The notes beneath the pieces are model-generated. The model searched no databases and was not told the DNA's origin. It worked only from the letters and a program-made list of their open reading frames with translations. Below, piece by piece: positions 38,971 through 47,179 of a stretch of DNA of 64,000 nt; the stretch's first letter is position 1; each line of letters starts with the position of its first letter. Position numbers and translations under genes: made by a program. The DNA comes from Nonomuraea helvata (GTDB taxonomy: Bacteria; Actinomycetota; Actinomycetes; Streptosporangiales; Streptosporangiaceae), in the NCBI RefSeq assembly GCF_039535785.1, contig NZ_BAAAXV010000005.1, positions 1,054,001 to 1,118,000 on the forward strand, given 5' to 3'.

Positions 38971-39210
38971 GTGCAGGGGACGGTACGCAGCTTCGACGAG
39001 GCCACGCGATCGGGCACGGTGTTCCTGGACGACGGGACCGTGCTGGAGTTCGGCACGCCCGCCTTCGACGCGGGGCCGCTGCGGCTGCTGCGCACGGGCC
39101 AGCGGGTCAACCTCGCGGTGGCCGGCGGGGAGATCACCTACATCACGCTCTCGACCTTCCCGGTCCCGGCCGCATTCGCGCAACCGCGCCCCGCGAACGA
39201 CGCCGACTAA
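38971..39210 (+). CDS. Small cold-shock-domain-like protein
   Basis: A 79-residue protein: MQGTVRSFDEATRSGTVFLDDGTVLEFGTPAFDAGPLRLLRTGQRVNLAVAGG. The G-T-V-x-x-F-D...G-x-V-x-L-D-D-G layout resembles an OB-fold/cold-shock domain, but the RNP1 and RNP2 aromatic residues of true Csp proteins are mostly absent. GTG 38971 lacks a clear ribosome binding site, so it may be leaderless. It sits between the MFS gene and hup. Confidence 0.7.
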   Translation: MQGTVRSFDEATRSGTVFLDDGTVLEFGTPAFDAGPLRLLRTGQRVNLAVAGGEITYITLSTFPVPAAFAQPRPANDAD

Positions 39211-39254
39211 TCGAGGGCCGAGACGCTCCGGGCGGATTGCCCGGCCAAAAGCGA

Positions 39255-39279
39255 ACGCCCGGGCCCAGGGCCCGGGCGT
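39255..39279 (-). terminator. Rho-independent terminator of hup
   Basis: ACGCCCGGGCCC (39255-39266) and GGGCCCGGGCGT (39268-39279) form an almost loop-free palindrome. On the minus strand it is followed by TCGCTTTTGG. It lies 15 bp beyond the hup stop. Confidence 0.8.
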
Positions 39280-39294
39280 GCAGCTGCGCTGTGA

Positions 39295-39594
39295 CTACTT
39301 CTTCTTTCCGACTTTCTTGCCGCCCTGGTTGACCAGCTCCTTGAAGTCGGATCCCGGGCGGAACTTCGGCCCCCAGCTCTCGGGAACGTTGATTTCCGCG
39401 CCGGTGGACGGGTTCCTGGCCGTGCGGGCGGGCTTGTTCACCATCTCGAACGCGCCGAAGCCCGTGATCGAGACCTTGTCGCCGCTGGCCACGGCCTTCT
39501 GGATGGCGTCGATGACCGCGTTGACGGCCTCGGTGGCCGTCTTCCTGTCGCCCACCCGATCCGCGATGGCCTCGACGAGTTCTCGCTTGTTCAT
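39295..39594 (-). CDS. hup: HU-family nucleoid protein
   Basis: A 99-residue DNA-binding protein starting MNKRELVEAIADRVGDRKTATEAVNAVIDAIQKAV with the central GDKVSITGFGAFE and the beta-arm PARTARNPSTGAEI. The C-terminus ends in a short lysine run (GGKKVGKKK) and lacks the long basic tail of actinobacterial HupB/HupS, so it is an HupA-type short form. It follows the small gene and leuD on the same strand, and has its own terminator. Confidence 0.96.
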   Translation of the reverse strand: MNKRELVEAIADRVGDRKTATEAVNAVIDAIQKAVASGDKVSITGFGAFEMVNKPARTARNPSTGAEINVPESWGPKFRPGSDFKELVNQGGKKVGKKK

Positions 39595-39693
39595 GAAAGT
39601 CCTGCTCCCCCAGTTACGGCTCGGGGTTCCAGCTCACGAGTTCGACGTAGAAACCCCTTACGCGCTCGAAAGTAGGCTGGATCACGGAGGAAC

Positions 39694-39921
39694 TCAATCA
39701 CCGAACGTGTTTTCCTCACTACGTGGCGTGTCGAGCGAGGCCAGAAAGGCGTCAAGGCGGGCGGCGGCTCTTTCCGGATCCCGCTTCGCCAGATCGCAGA
39801 TCGCGAGGTAACGACGGGCCAGCCTGGCCTTCTCGGCCGCCGGAAGCATGCGGACGCGGCGGTGCGCCTCGCGCAACCGCCGCGCCAGTTCGTCGTCTTC
39901 TAGACGGTCGTCGGCAGCCAT
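39694..39921 (-). CDS. Small conserved protein overlapping leuD
   Basis: A 75-residue protein rich in Arg and Ala (DDELARRLREAHRRVRMLPAAEKARLARRYLAICDLAKRDPERAAARLDAFLASLD). It is predicted all-helical, without membrane segments or catalytic motif. ATG 39921 lies inside the end of leuD (22-nt overlap), so translation is probably coupled to leuCD. Small proteins in this position, between leuD and hup, recur in actinomycetes as I recall. Function unknown. Confidence 0.65.
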   Translation of the reverse strand: MAADDRLEDDELARRLREAHRRVRMLPAAEKARLARRYLAICDLAKRDPERAAARLDAFLASLDTPRSEENTFGD

Positions 39922-40487
39922 GGCTGCCGACCATTCTCGTACGCCGCCACTTCGTCGGCGTGACGCAGGGTCAGCCCGATGTCGTCAAGGCCTTCCATGA
40001 GCCGCCAGCGGGTGTAGTCGTCGATCTCGAACGGCACGACCTCGCCGGCCCAGCGGACCTGGCGTTCGGCCAGGTCGACGGTGACCTCCAGCTTCGGGTC
40101 CGCCTCGACGGCCGTCTGCAGAGCCTCGACCTTGTCGCCCGGCAGGACGACCGGCAGCAGGCCCATCTTCGTGGAGTTGTTCCTGAAGATGTCACCGAAG
40201 CGGGCGGCGATCACGACGCGGAACCCGTACTGCTGCAGCGCCCAGACCGCGTGCTCGCGCGAGGAGCCGGTGCCGAAGTCGGGACCGGAGACGAGGATCG
40301 AGCCGCCCTCGTAGGACGGGTCGTTCAGCACGAACGTGGGGTCCTCGCGCCAGGCCGCGAACAGGCCCTTCTCGAATCCGGTGCGGCTGACCTGCTTGAG
40401 CCAGACGGCCGGGATGATCTGGTCGGTGTCCACGTTGCTGCGGCGCAGCGGCACCGCCGTACCGGTGTGGGTGGTGAAAGCGTCCAT
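39900..40487 (-). CDS. leuD: 3-isopropylmalate dehydratase small subunit
   Basis: A 195-residue subunit of the leucine-pathway isomerase. MDAFTTHTGTAVPLRRSNVDTDQIIPAVWLKQ and GPDFGTGSSREHAVWALQQYGFRVVIAARFGDIFRNN are canonical (YDNVDTD / GSSREHA). The gene follows leuC with a 14-nt gap. LeuCD converts 2-isopropylmalate to 3-isopropylmalate. Confidence 0.97.
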   Translation of the reverse strand: MDAFTTHTGTAVPLRRSNVDTDQIIPAVWLKQVSRTGFEKGLFAAWREDPTFVLNDPSYEGGSILVSGPDFGTGSSREHAVWALQQYGFRVVIAARFGDIFRNNSTKMGLLPVVLPGDKVEALQTAVEADPKLEVTVDLAERQVRWAGEVVPFEIDDYTRWRLMEGLDDIGLTLRHADEVAAYENGRQPWLPTTV

Positions 40488-40501
40488 GGGAAGTGGCTCC
40501 T

Positions 40502-41887
40502 TTAGAGGTCGGCGGGCGCGGTGAGGCGGCCGGTCACGGCGGTCGCGGCGGCGACCTGCGGCGACACCAGGTGGGTGCGGCCACCCTTGCCCTGGCGGCC
40601 CTCGAAGTTGCGGTTGGAGGTGGAGGCGCTGCGCTCACCGGGCTGGAGCGTGTCGGGGTTCATGCCCAGGCACATCGAGCAGCCCGCCTCGCGCCACTCG
40701 GCGCCGGCGGCCTTGAACACCTCGTGCAGGCCCTCCTGCTCGGCCTGCAGCTTGACCAGCATGGAGCCGGGCACGATCAGCGTGCGGGTCTTCACCTGGC
40801 GGCCGCGCAGGATCTCGGCGGCCGAGCGCAGGTCCTCGATGCGGCCGTTGGTGCACGAGCCGACGAACACCGTGTCGACCTCGATCTCGCGCAGCGGCGT
40901 GCCGGCGGTCAGGCCCATGTACTGCAGGGCCCGCTCGGCGGCCGAGCGCTCGACGGGGTCGGAGAAGCTCTCCGGGGACGGGACGGACTCGCCCAGCGGC
41001 AGGCCCTGCCCGGGGTTGGTGCCCCACGTGACGTACGGGGTCAGCGTCGAGGCGTCGATCTCCACGACCTTGTCGAACACGGCGTCGTCGTCGGTGCGCA
41101 GCGACTTCCAGTATTCGACGGCCTGGTCCCACGCCTCGCCCTCGGGCGCGTGCGGGCGGCCTTTGAGGTACTCGAACGTGGTCTCGTCCGGCGCGATCAT
41201 GCCGGCGCGGGCGCCCGCCTCGATCGACATGTTGCAGACCGTCATCCGGCCCTCCATGGAGAGCTTGCGGACGGCCTCGCCGCGGTACTCCACGATGTAG
41301 CCCTGGCCGCCACCGGTGCCGATCTTGGCGATGATGGCCAGGATCAGGTCCTTGGCCGTGACGCCCGTGGGCAGCTCGCCGGAGACCTCGATGGCCATCG
41401 TCTTGGGCCGGTACGCGGGCAGCGTCTGCGTGGCCAGCACGTGCTCGACCTCGGAGGTGCCGATGCCGAACGCGATGCCGCCGAACGCGCCGTGCGTCGA
41501 CGTGTGGGAGTCGCCGCACACGATCGTCATGCCCGGCTGCGTCAGCCCGAACTGCGGGCCGATGATGTGCACCACGCCCTGACCGGCGTCGCCCATCGGA
41601 TGGAGCCTGATGCCGAACTCGGCGGCGTTCTTGCGCAGCGTCTCGACCTGCGTCTTGGACACCGGGTCGGCGATCGGGCCGAGCACGGTCGGCACGTTGT
41701 GGTCCTCGGTGGCGATCGTGAGATCGGGCCGCCGCACCTTCCGACCGGCGAGACGGAGCCCGTCGAACGCCTGCGGGCTGGTCACCTCGTGGATGAGGTG
41801 CAGGTCGATGTAGAGCAGGTCCGGTTCGCCCTCGGCGCGCCGGACTACGTGTTGCTCCCAGACCTTTTCGGCCAGTGTGCGGCCCAT
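40502..41887 (-). CDS. leuC: 3-isopropylmalate dehydratase large subunit
   Basis: A 461-residue aconitase-family subunit carrying the [4Fe-4S] cluster. The three cluster cysteines are visible: GSCTNG (Cys about 345) and CSMCLGMN (about 403 and 406). VCGDSHTSTHGAFG is the substrate loop. ATG 41887 has AGGAGG upstream; the open frame to 42010 overlaps the divergent ndgR promoter. In Streptomyces NdgR controls this operon, and ndgR is again divergent here. Confidence 0.97.
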   Translation of the reverse strand: MGRTLAEKVWEQHVVRRAEGEPDLLYIDLHLIHEVTSPQAFDGLRLAGRKVRRPDLTIATEDHNVPTVLGPIADPVSKTQVETLRKNAAEFGIRLHPMGDAGQGVVHIIGPQFGLTQPGMTIVCGDSHTSTHGAFGGIAFGIGTSEVEHVLATQTLPAYRPKTMAIEVSGELPTGVTAKDLILAIIAKIGTGGGQGYIVEYRGEAVRKLSMEGRMTVCNMSIEAGARAGMIAPDETTFEYLKGRPHAPEGEAWDQAVEYWKSLRTDDDAVFDKVVEIDASTLTPYVTWGTNPGQGLPLGESVPSPESFSDPVERSAAERALQYMGLTAGTPLREIEVDTVFVGSCTNGRIEDLRSAAEILRGRQVKTRTLIVPGSMLVKLQAEQEGLHEVFKAAGAEWREAGCSMCLGMNPDTLQPGERSASTSNRNFEGRQGKGGRTHLVSPQVAAATAVTGRLTAPADL

Positions 41888-41998
41888 GATCTCCTCCTGA
41901 TAGTTCGCGATGCGCCATCGCACCACTTCTGAGGCCCGGTCCCCGCTGGTCGCCGCTTCGGGGACTGGTACACCCCTTCCGGGGAGTTTGCCTCCGAC

Positions 41999-42028
41999 TT
42001 GCTTTCTCATATGTCGAGACGGCAGTAT
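41999..42028 (+). promoter_or_regulatory. ndgR promoter with embedded inverted repeat
   Basis: TTGCTT (41999-42004) and CAGTAT (42023-42028), 18 bp apart, form a plausible -35/-10. Transcription would then begin at or next to ATG 42035, giving a leaderless message. TCTC (42005-42008) and GAGA (42016-42019) lie between the elements as a short inverted repeat, a candidate NdgR autoregulatory site shared with leuC. Confidence 0.5.
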
Positions 42029-42034
42029 CGGTGT

Positions 42035-42751
42035 ATGGACAACTCTAGCGGAGTCGGAGTACTCGACAAGGCCGTTCTTGTACTCAATGCCCTCGAAGCG
42101 GGCCCCGCTTCACTGGCGCAGCTCGTCCAGGCCACCGGCCTGGCCCGCCCCACGGCCCATCGGCTGGCCGTCGCACTTGAGCATCACCGCATTGTGAGTC
42201 GCGACACACAGGGCAGATTCGTCCTGGGTCCGAGACTTTCCGAGTTGTCCACCGCGGCCGGCGAGGACCGGCTGCTCGCGGTGGCCGCGCCCGTGCTGAT
42301 GCAGCTCAGGGATCTCACCGGAGAAAGCGCGCAACTTTACCGCCGCCAGGGCGACGAGCGCGTCTGCGTGGCGGCCGCCGAACGCGCCAGCGGCCTGCGC
42401 GACACCGTGCCGGTGGGCTCCGCGCTGCCCATGACGGCGGGCTCGGCGGCGCAGATCCTGCTGGCCTGGGAGGAGCCGGACCGGCTGCACCGGGGGCTGC
42501 GCGGGGCCAAGTTCAGCGCCGCCACCCTCGCCTCCGTACGGCGCCGCGGCTGGGCCCACAGCGTCGGCGAGCGTGAGCAGGGTGTGGCCAGCGTGTCGGC
42601 CCCCATCAGGGGCAGCGGCGGCAAGGTGATCGCCGCCGTGTCGGTCTCCGGCCCCATCGAACGGCTCACGAGGGCCCCCGGACGGCTCCACGCGGTGCCC
42701 GTCATGGCGGCCGCCGAACGTATAACGGAGGCAATGCGTCGCACGTCATGA
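42035..42751 (+). CDS. ndgR: IclR-family regulator NdgR
   Basis: A 238-residue IclR-type regulator. MDNSSGVGVLDKAVLVLNALEAGPASLAQLVQATGLARPTAHRLAVALEHH is the N-terminal helix-turn-helix and matches, from memory, Streptomyces NdgR closely including the start. The C-terminal effector domain contains LRDTVPVGSALPMTAGSAAQILLAW and VASVSAPIRGSGGKVIAAVSVSGP. NdgR controls branched-chain amino-acid and related genes, and here it is divergent from leuCD. Confidence 0.93.
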   Translation: MDNSSGVGVLDKAVLVLNALEAGPASLAQLVQATGLARPTAHRLAVALEHHRIVSRDTQGRFVLGPRLSELSTAAGEDRLLAVAAPVLMQLRDLTGESAQLYRRQGDERVCVAAAERASGLRDTVPVGSALPMTAGSAAQILLAWEEPDRLHRGLRGAKFSAATLASVRRRGWAHSVGEREQGVASVSAPIRGSGGKVIAAVSVSGPIERLTRAPGRLHAVPVMAAAERITEAMRRTS

Positions 42752-42809
42752 TCGGAGAAAGCAGGAATTTGGGGAGCCGAGTGCCTCGTGGGCGCACTAG
42801 CCTGAGTGG

Positions 42810-44519
42810 GTGACAGATCGCATCGAGGTAGCCGCCACTGAGCTGCGACCCCTGCTCGAAGAGTTCATCATGTGGGCGCGTGCGAACGCGCCCGGAAGCG
42901 ATCCCGAGCTCGTGGGGCCTGCCGCACTCTGGCACCGTCTCGCCTTCTCGCAGGACCTCGGCACCTGGAAGCGCGCCGACCTGCGTAATCTGCTGCTCGA
43001 TCGCATGCCCAAGGTCGTGGAGGATCCCGACGCCGCCGCCGACGGGATGCTCCCGGCCGTGGACGCGTACCTCACGTTCCTCTCCCAGACCGGCAGGCTG
43101 GCCAAGGGCTCGGACTCCCTCGCCGATCTGCAGGCGGAGCTGGACGACGTCGAGGACGAGTTCGTCGACCTCATGGAAGAGCTGCTGGACGACGCCGAGG
43201 GCGACGACGAGGAGGACGAGGTCGGCGATCTTGGCGATTTCGAGTCGTTCGCGGACGAGCTCGCCGATCTCGACACGATCCGGTTGCGGCCCGACTCGGA
43301 GCTGGCCGAGGCGGCGCGGCAGGCGCCGCTGGTCGCCAAGGCCCGCGACCTCGCCCTGTGGGTGGGGTCCGGCCGCCGGGTGGGCGAGGACACCCTGCTG
43401 ACCGACGCCGAGGTGGAGGAGGCGCTGGCGGCCGTCGAGCTGCCCAGGCCCGAGACCGACGGCCCGATCGCCGAGGCGGTCCCGCAGCTCTGGAACATCT
43501 GGAACCTGGCCGTGGACCTGGAGTTCCTCCAGCCCGGTGAAGGCAACACGGTGGCGGTGCAGGACGACACGTCGGAGTGGCCGTTCGACGACGACGAGGA
43601 CGTGCTCGACGCCTGGATGCTGGGTCTCCACTCGGTCGACTACGGCGACCCGGAGCTGGACGACGAAGACCTCACGATGGCGCTGACGGGCCTGACGCGG
43701 GGCCTGCTGGTACGCCTGCTGCTGGCGGGCGGCGCCCGTGACCGCGCGGAGTTGGGACAGGACCTGGCCGAGGCCGCAGCCGACCTCGACGAGCTGGGAG
43801 CGGACGCGTGGGAGGCGGCGGGCGACCCGCTGACGCCCGCGATCGACTGGCTGATCGGCTACGGCATGGTCGAGCTCGACGGCGACACCGTCCGGCTCAC
43901 GCCGCTCGGCACCGAGGGCGTCGTCCACCTGGTGGACGACGCCGACATCGAGGTGGACGCGCGGCCCGCGATCGAGTCCATGAGCGCCCACGAGTTGCTG
44001 GCGCTCAGCGCGGAGCTGCCGGAGGACGAGGCCGACGCGGAGTTCGCGGCGTGGATGCGCCTGCGGGAGCCGGAGAAGGCGGCCGAGGAGCTGCTGGAGG
44101 CGGCGGCCGAGGACGAGAGCGACGCGCTGATCAGGGTGCAGGCGGCCAGCGTGGTCGGCACACTGGGCGAGGCCGCCGTACCGGCCTGGCAGGCGGCGCT
44201 CAAGCAGCCCTCGCTGCGGCCCTACGCCGCCACCCACCTGAGCCAGCTGGGGATCGAGGGAGCGCCCGAGCCCACCCAGGACGACACGCACTGGCTGATC
44301 CTGGACATGTGGACCATCTCCGCCGGTCTGGGGCGGTCGGAGTTCGTGAGCAGCCTGCGGGACATCGGGCCCGAGATGGTCAACAGCCTGCTCGAGGTGG
44401 TCTGGCGGATCCCGCACGCGCATGTCGAGGAGCTCCTGGACCTGATCTCCCAGGTCCACCCGGACAAGCAGGTCGCCAAGGCGGCCCGCCGCGCCCTCTT
44501 CAAGGCCCGCTCGGCGTGA
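42810..44519 (+). CDS. Large acidic protein of unknown function
   Basis: A 569-residue soluble protein with very acidic stretches (DDVEDEFVDLMEELLDDAEGDDEEDEV about residues 110-140; DDDEDVLDAWML about 257-268). The C-terminal third (about 390-565) is built of helical pairs with Ala/Leu/Glu pattern (EDEADAEFAAWMRLREPEKAAEELLEAAAEDESDALIRVQAASVVGTLGEAAVPAWQAALKQP), reminiscent of HEAT-like repeats. The start at GTG 42810 has no clear ribosome binding site. Single gene, flanked by ndgR and a strong terminator. No family assigned. Confidence 0.75.
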   Translation: MTDRIEVAATELRPLLEEFIMWARANAPGSDPELVGPAALWHRLAFSQDLGTWKRADLRNLLLDRMPKVVEDPDAAADGMLPAVDAYLTFLSQTGRLAKGSDSLADLQAELDDVEDEFVDLMEELLDDAEGDDEEDEVGDLGDFESFADELADLDTIRLRPDSELAEAARQAPLVAKARDLALWVGSGRRVGEDTLLTDAEVEEALAAVELPRPETDGPIAEAVPQLWNIWNLAVDLEFLQPGEGNTVAVQDDTSEWPFDDDEDVLDAWMLGLHSVDYGDPELDDEDLTMALTGLTRGLLVRLLLAGGARDRAELGQDLAEAAADLDELGADAWEAAGDPLTPAIDWLIGYGMVELDGDTVRLTPLGTEGVVHLVDDADIEVDARPAIESMSAHELLALSAELPEDEADAEFAAWMRLREPEKAAEELLEAAAEDESDALIRVQAASVVGTLGEAAVPAWQAALKQPSLRPYAATHLSQLGIEGAPEPTQDDTHWLILDMWTISAGLGRSEFVSSLRDIGPEMVNSLLEVVWRIPHAHVEELLDLISQVHPDKQVAKAARRALFKARSA

Positions 44520-44530
44520 CCCGCCGCTTT

Positions 44531-44569
44531 TGATCAAGGCCCTCGTCTTTCAGGCGAGGGCCTTGATCA
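44531..44569 (+). terminator. Terminator of the acidic-protein gene
   Basis: TGATCAAGGCCCTCG (44531-44545) and CGAGGGCCTTGATCA (44555-44569) form a perfect 15-bp stem with a 9-nt loop, 11 bp after the stop codon. The T-tract is weak (TTGC), but the stem is very stable. Confidence 0.8.
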
Positions 44570-44577
44570 TTGCATGA

Positions 44578-44688
44578 CGCGACCGCGCACGGGGCCAGGA
44601 GCATTACAGCCTGCTCTTCCTGGGCGTCGCCGGTGCCATCGGCTCGTACGGCTTCGGGATACGGGTGGTGCCTCCGGCCCGGGGCTAG
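44578..44688 (+). pseudogene. Possible remnant of a membrane-protein gene
   Basis: A 36-codon open frame without a usable start codon (a TGA lies directly upstream in frame) ends at TAG 44688. It encodes GQEHYSLLFLGVAGAIGSYGFGIRVVPP, which looks like the last transmembrane helix and tail of an integral membrane protein. The rest of the gene is absent. It lies between the acidic-protein terminator and the tRNA-Glu pair, a common place for insertion and loss. Low certainty. Confidence 0.35.
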
Positions 44689-44711
44689 GTGCTTCGGCCG
44701 GAAAAGCGAAA

Positions 44712-44738
44712 CGCTCCGGTGCTGTACGCACCGGAGCG
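44712..44738 (-). terminator. Terminator of the tRNA-Glu transcript
   Basis: CGCTCCGGTGC (44712-44722) and GCACCGGAGCG (44728-44738) form a perfect 11-bp stem with a 5-nt loop. On the minus strand it is followed by TTTCGCTTTTCC. It lies 13 bp beyond the 3' end of the second tRNA-Glu. Confidence 0.85.
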
Positions 44739-44751
44739 AGTGGAGTAGACG

Positions 44752-44824
44752 TAGTCCCGACCGGATTCGAACCGGCGCTACCGCCTTGAGAGGGCGGCGT
44801 CCTGGGCCACTAGACGACGGGACC
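44752..44824 (-). tRNA. tRNA-Glu (anticodon CTC), copy 2
   Basis: A 73-nt cloverleaf on the minus strand. The acceptor stem is GGTCCCG/CGGGACT with discriminator A, the anticodon loop is CCTCTCAAG (anticodon CTC, Glu), and the T-arm is CCGGTTCGAATCCGG. CCA is not encoded. The sequence is identical to the copy at 44847-44919. Confidence 0.95.
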
Positions 44825-44846
44825 TTCGCGGGCTTGTGACAAGTGG

Positions 44847-44919
44847 TAGTCCCGACCGGATTCGAACCGGCGCTACCGCCTTGAGAGGGCGGCGTCCTGG
44901 GCCACTAGACGACGGGACC
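44847..44919 (-). tRNA. tRNA-Glu (anticodon CTC), copy 1
   Basis: Same 73-nt cloverleaf as 44752-44824, with 22 nt between the two genes. The pair is probably one transcript ending at the hairpin 44712-44738. Only CTC anticodons are seen here; a tRNA-Glu(TTC) must lie elsewhere. Confidence 0.95.
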
Positions 44920-45053
44920 CTGTCCACAAGCTGCTGGTGCCGGGTCTCCCCGGCAACGCAGGTAACTCTACCGCACCCCGGAGACCACTCCAAACCGCTT
45001 ATCTGCCCATCAGATCGGCCCTCCGGCGCCACTTCGGAGCTCGAAAGAGCGGG

Positions 45054-45668
45054 TCAGTGGGTGAGGAGGCCGCGGCGGTAGGCCTCGGCGACAGCGGAGG
45101 CGCGGTCACGGACGTCGAGCTTGGCGTAGATGTGCAGCAGGTGCGTCTTGACGCTGGCCTCGCTGATGAACAGGTAGGCCGCCGCCTCCTTGTTCGTCGC
45201 TCCCCCGGCCACGAGGCGGAGCACCTCCAGCTCGCGCTTGCTGAGGCTGCCCCTGGACGGCCTGCGGAGGTGGTCGGCGAGACGGCCGGCCGCGGCGGGA
45301 GCGAGGACGGTCTCGCCCCTGTGGGTGGCTCTGACGGCACGCACCAGCTCCTCCGGAGGGGCGTCCTTCAGCAGGTAACCGGTGGCGCCCGCCTCGAGGG
45401 CGGGCAGGACGTCGGTGTCGAACGTGGTGAGCACCAGCACCCGCGGACCCGTGCCGCGCAGGCGGCGGATGGCGGTGACGCCGTCCATGCCGGGCATGCG
45501 CAGGTCCATGAGGACGATGTCGGGCTGGAGCTCGGCGGCCAGGCGGACGGCCTCCTCGCCGTCGGCCGCCTCCCCGACGATCTCGAGGTCGGGCTCCCCG
45601 CCGAGTGCCGCGCGCAGGCCGTCGCGCACGATGGGGTGATCGTCCGCGATCAGCAGCCTCACCGGCAT
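45054..45668 (-). CDS. NarL/LuxR-family response regulator
   Basis: A 204-residue two-component regulator. The receiver domain (1-120) has the acidic pair ADD, phospho-acceptor Asp 55 (LMDLRMPG), Thr (LTTFDTD) and Lys (LLKDAPP). The C-terminal LuxR helix-turn-helix (about 139-200) reads LSKRELEVLRLVAGGATNKEAAAYLFISEASVKTHLLHIYAKLDVRDR. It lies 39 nt downstream of the histidine kinase gene, its evident partner. Confidence 0.95.
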   Translation of the reverse strand: MPVRLLIADDHPIVRDGLRAALGGEPDLEIVGEAADGEEAVRLAAELQPDIVLMDLRMPGMDGVTAIRRLRGTGPRVLVLTTFDTDVLPALEAGATGYLLKDAPPEELVRAVRATHRGETVLAPAAAGRLADHLRRPSRGSLSKRELEVLRLVAGGATNKEAAAYLFISEASVKTHLLHIYAKLDVRDRASAVAEAYRRGLLTH

Positions 45669-45707
45669 CGGTCCTCCTCCCCCAGGTGATCGTCCCTGGT
45701 CAGCCTC

Positions 45708-47069
45708 TCATCCATCGCGCTCCCCGGAGGTCGATCGGCCGTCCGGGAGACCCGGCTGCCCTTCCACCGCGCCTCGCCCGGCTCCTCCGTGGACGGCGGT
45801 CTCGCGAGAGTCTTCGGCGGGGATGGCGGGGACGGCGGCGGCCACGGCCGTGCCCTGGCCCGGTTCGGATTCGACGGCCAGGGTGCCGCCGACGCCGCGG
45901 ACGCGTTGCCGCATCCCGTCGAGGCCGAAGCCGTCAGCGGCCTTCTGCGGGTCGAATCCGGTCCCGTCGTCGCGAATGTCAAGGAGGACCGTTTCGTCCG
46001 TGTACGACAGTGTGAGGCCCGTCCGGGTGGCCCTGGCGTGCTTGGCGACATTGGCCAGCGCCTCCTGGGCGACGCGGAACAGCGTGGCCTCCACGTCGGC
46101 GGCCAGCGTGACCGGCGTGCCGGTGATCTCGAGCACGAGGTCCACACCGGCCGACCGTGACCACGACTCGGCCATGGCGGTGATCGCCTCGGGGAGTCTC
46201 GCGTCCTCCAGCGGCTCGGGACGCAGGGCGCGTACGGATCTGCGGGCCTCGGACAGGCTCCGGCGGGCCAGCTCGGCGGCCTGATCGAGGTGGCGGCGGC
46301 GCACGGGGGCCAGGGAGGCCCGGTCGGCGGCGTCGAGCTGACCGATCAGGGCGACGAGGTCCTGCGCCACCGTGTCGTGGATCTCGCCCGCCACGCGGTG
46401 CCGCTCGTCGAGCACGCCCGCCTGCCTGGCCTGGTCGAGCAGTCTGGCGTTCAGGTCGGCGTTCTCGGCCATGGCGGCACGTAGCCGCTCGACCAGGCGG
46501 CGGCGCTTGTCGTGCTCGCCCGCGACGTACCAGCCGGCGATGACCAGCGGGAGCGCCACGCCCGCGATCACGGTGAGCAGGGTGTCTCCGGCGCCCGGGC
46601 CCGCCTGGGCGGTCACGTTGACGAGGGCGGTGAGCGTCACGCCCGCCATGACCAGCCGGGCCGGGAGCATGGCGATGGCCAGCGGGTAGCCGATCGCCGA
46701 GAACAGGAGGAAAGCGGGGCTCGCGGCGGCCAGCGCGCCCGCGAGGGCGATCAGGACGAGATAGTGGCCCACGACGAGCACGCGGTGCCGGTCGCGGCGA
46801 GGGTGCAGCCACGCGATCGGCGCCACCCACACCGCCGCGACCGACGCCGGCACCGGCCACCCCGCCACGGAACCCGCGGCCAGGGCGCCGGCGCCCGGCC
46901 CGGCGGTCGGCGAGAGCCAGGTCACCAGCGGCCCCGCCGGCCAGCGAAGAAGCGGCCAGGACGCGGTGGCGGGCGCGTCCACGAGGGCGGCCGCGGTCGC
47001 GGAGATCGCGAGCAGTGCGTACGCGAGCCCCAGGAAAGCCCAGCGCTCACGGCCGTCGAGCCAGCTCAT
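45708..47069 (-). CDS. Sensor histidine kinase (HisKA_3 type)
   Basis: A 453-residue membrane kinase. Five or six hydrophobic segments fill residues about 10-185. The dimerisation/phospho-acceptor helix is DERHRVAGEIHDTVAQDLVALIGQL with His about 231. The ATPase domain has FRVAQEALANVAKHARA (N-box, Asn about 340) and LDIRDDGTGFD and DGFGLDGMRQRV (G boxes). ATG 47069 gives the typical membrane start; the frame continues to 47117. It pairs with the response regulator and is divergent from a Tat-exported hydrolase, a plausible target. Signal unknown. Confidence 0.93.
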   Translation of the reverse strand: MSWLDGRERWAFLGLAYALLAISATAAALVDAPATASWPLLRWPAGPLVTWLSPTAGPGAGALAAGSVAGWPVPASVAAVWVAPIAWLHPRRDRHRVLVVGHYLVLIALAGALAAASPAFLLFSAIGYPLAIAMLPARLVMAGVTLTALVNVTAQAGPGAGDTLLTVIAGVALPLVIAGWYVAGEHDKRRRLVERLRAAMAENADLNARLLDQARQAGVLDERHRVAGEIHDTVAQDLVALIGQLDAADRASLAPVRRRHLDQAAELARRSLSEARRSVRALRPEPLEDARLPEAITAMAESWSRSAGVDLVLEITGTPVTLAADVEATLFRVAQEALANVAKHARATRTGLTLSYTDETVLLDIRDDGTGFDPQKAADGFGLDGMRQRVRGVGGTLAVESEPGQGTAVAAAVPAIPAEDSRETAVHGGAGRGAVEGQPGLPDGRSTSGERDG

Positions 47070-47179
47070 GAGTTCATAGCCTGGCACGTCATCGACCGAT
47101 CGGTGGATGACGGGCATCCACCGACCGACGAACCGGGCAGGCGATGTGCGGCCGGTCCGGCCAGGGCGACCATCGGGTC

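Noticed and set aside
44752..44919. tRNA-Glu pair as att sites of an integrated element
   Set aside because: The copies are full-length, adjacent and share one terminator; no integrase or phage gene is present in the window.
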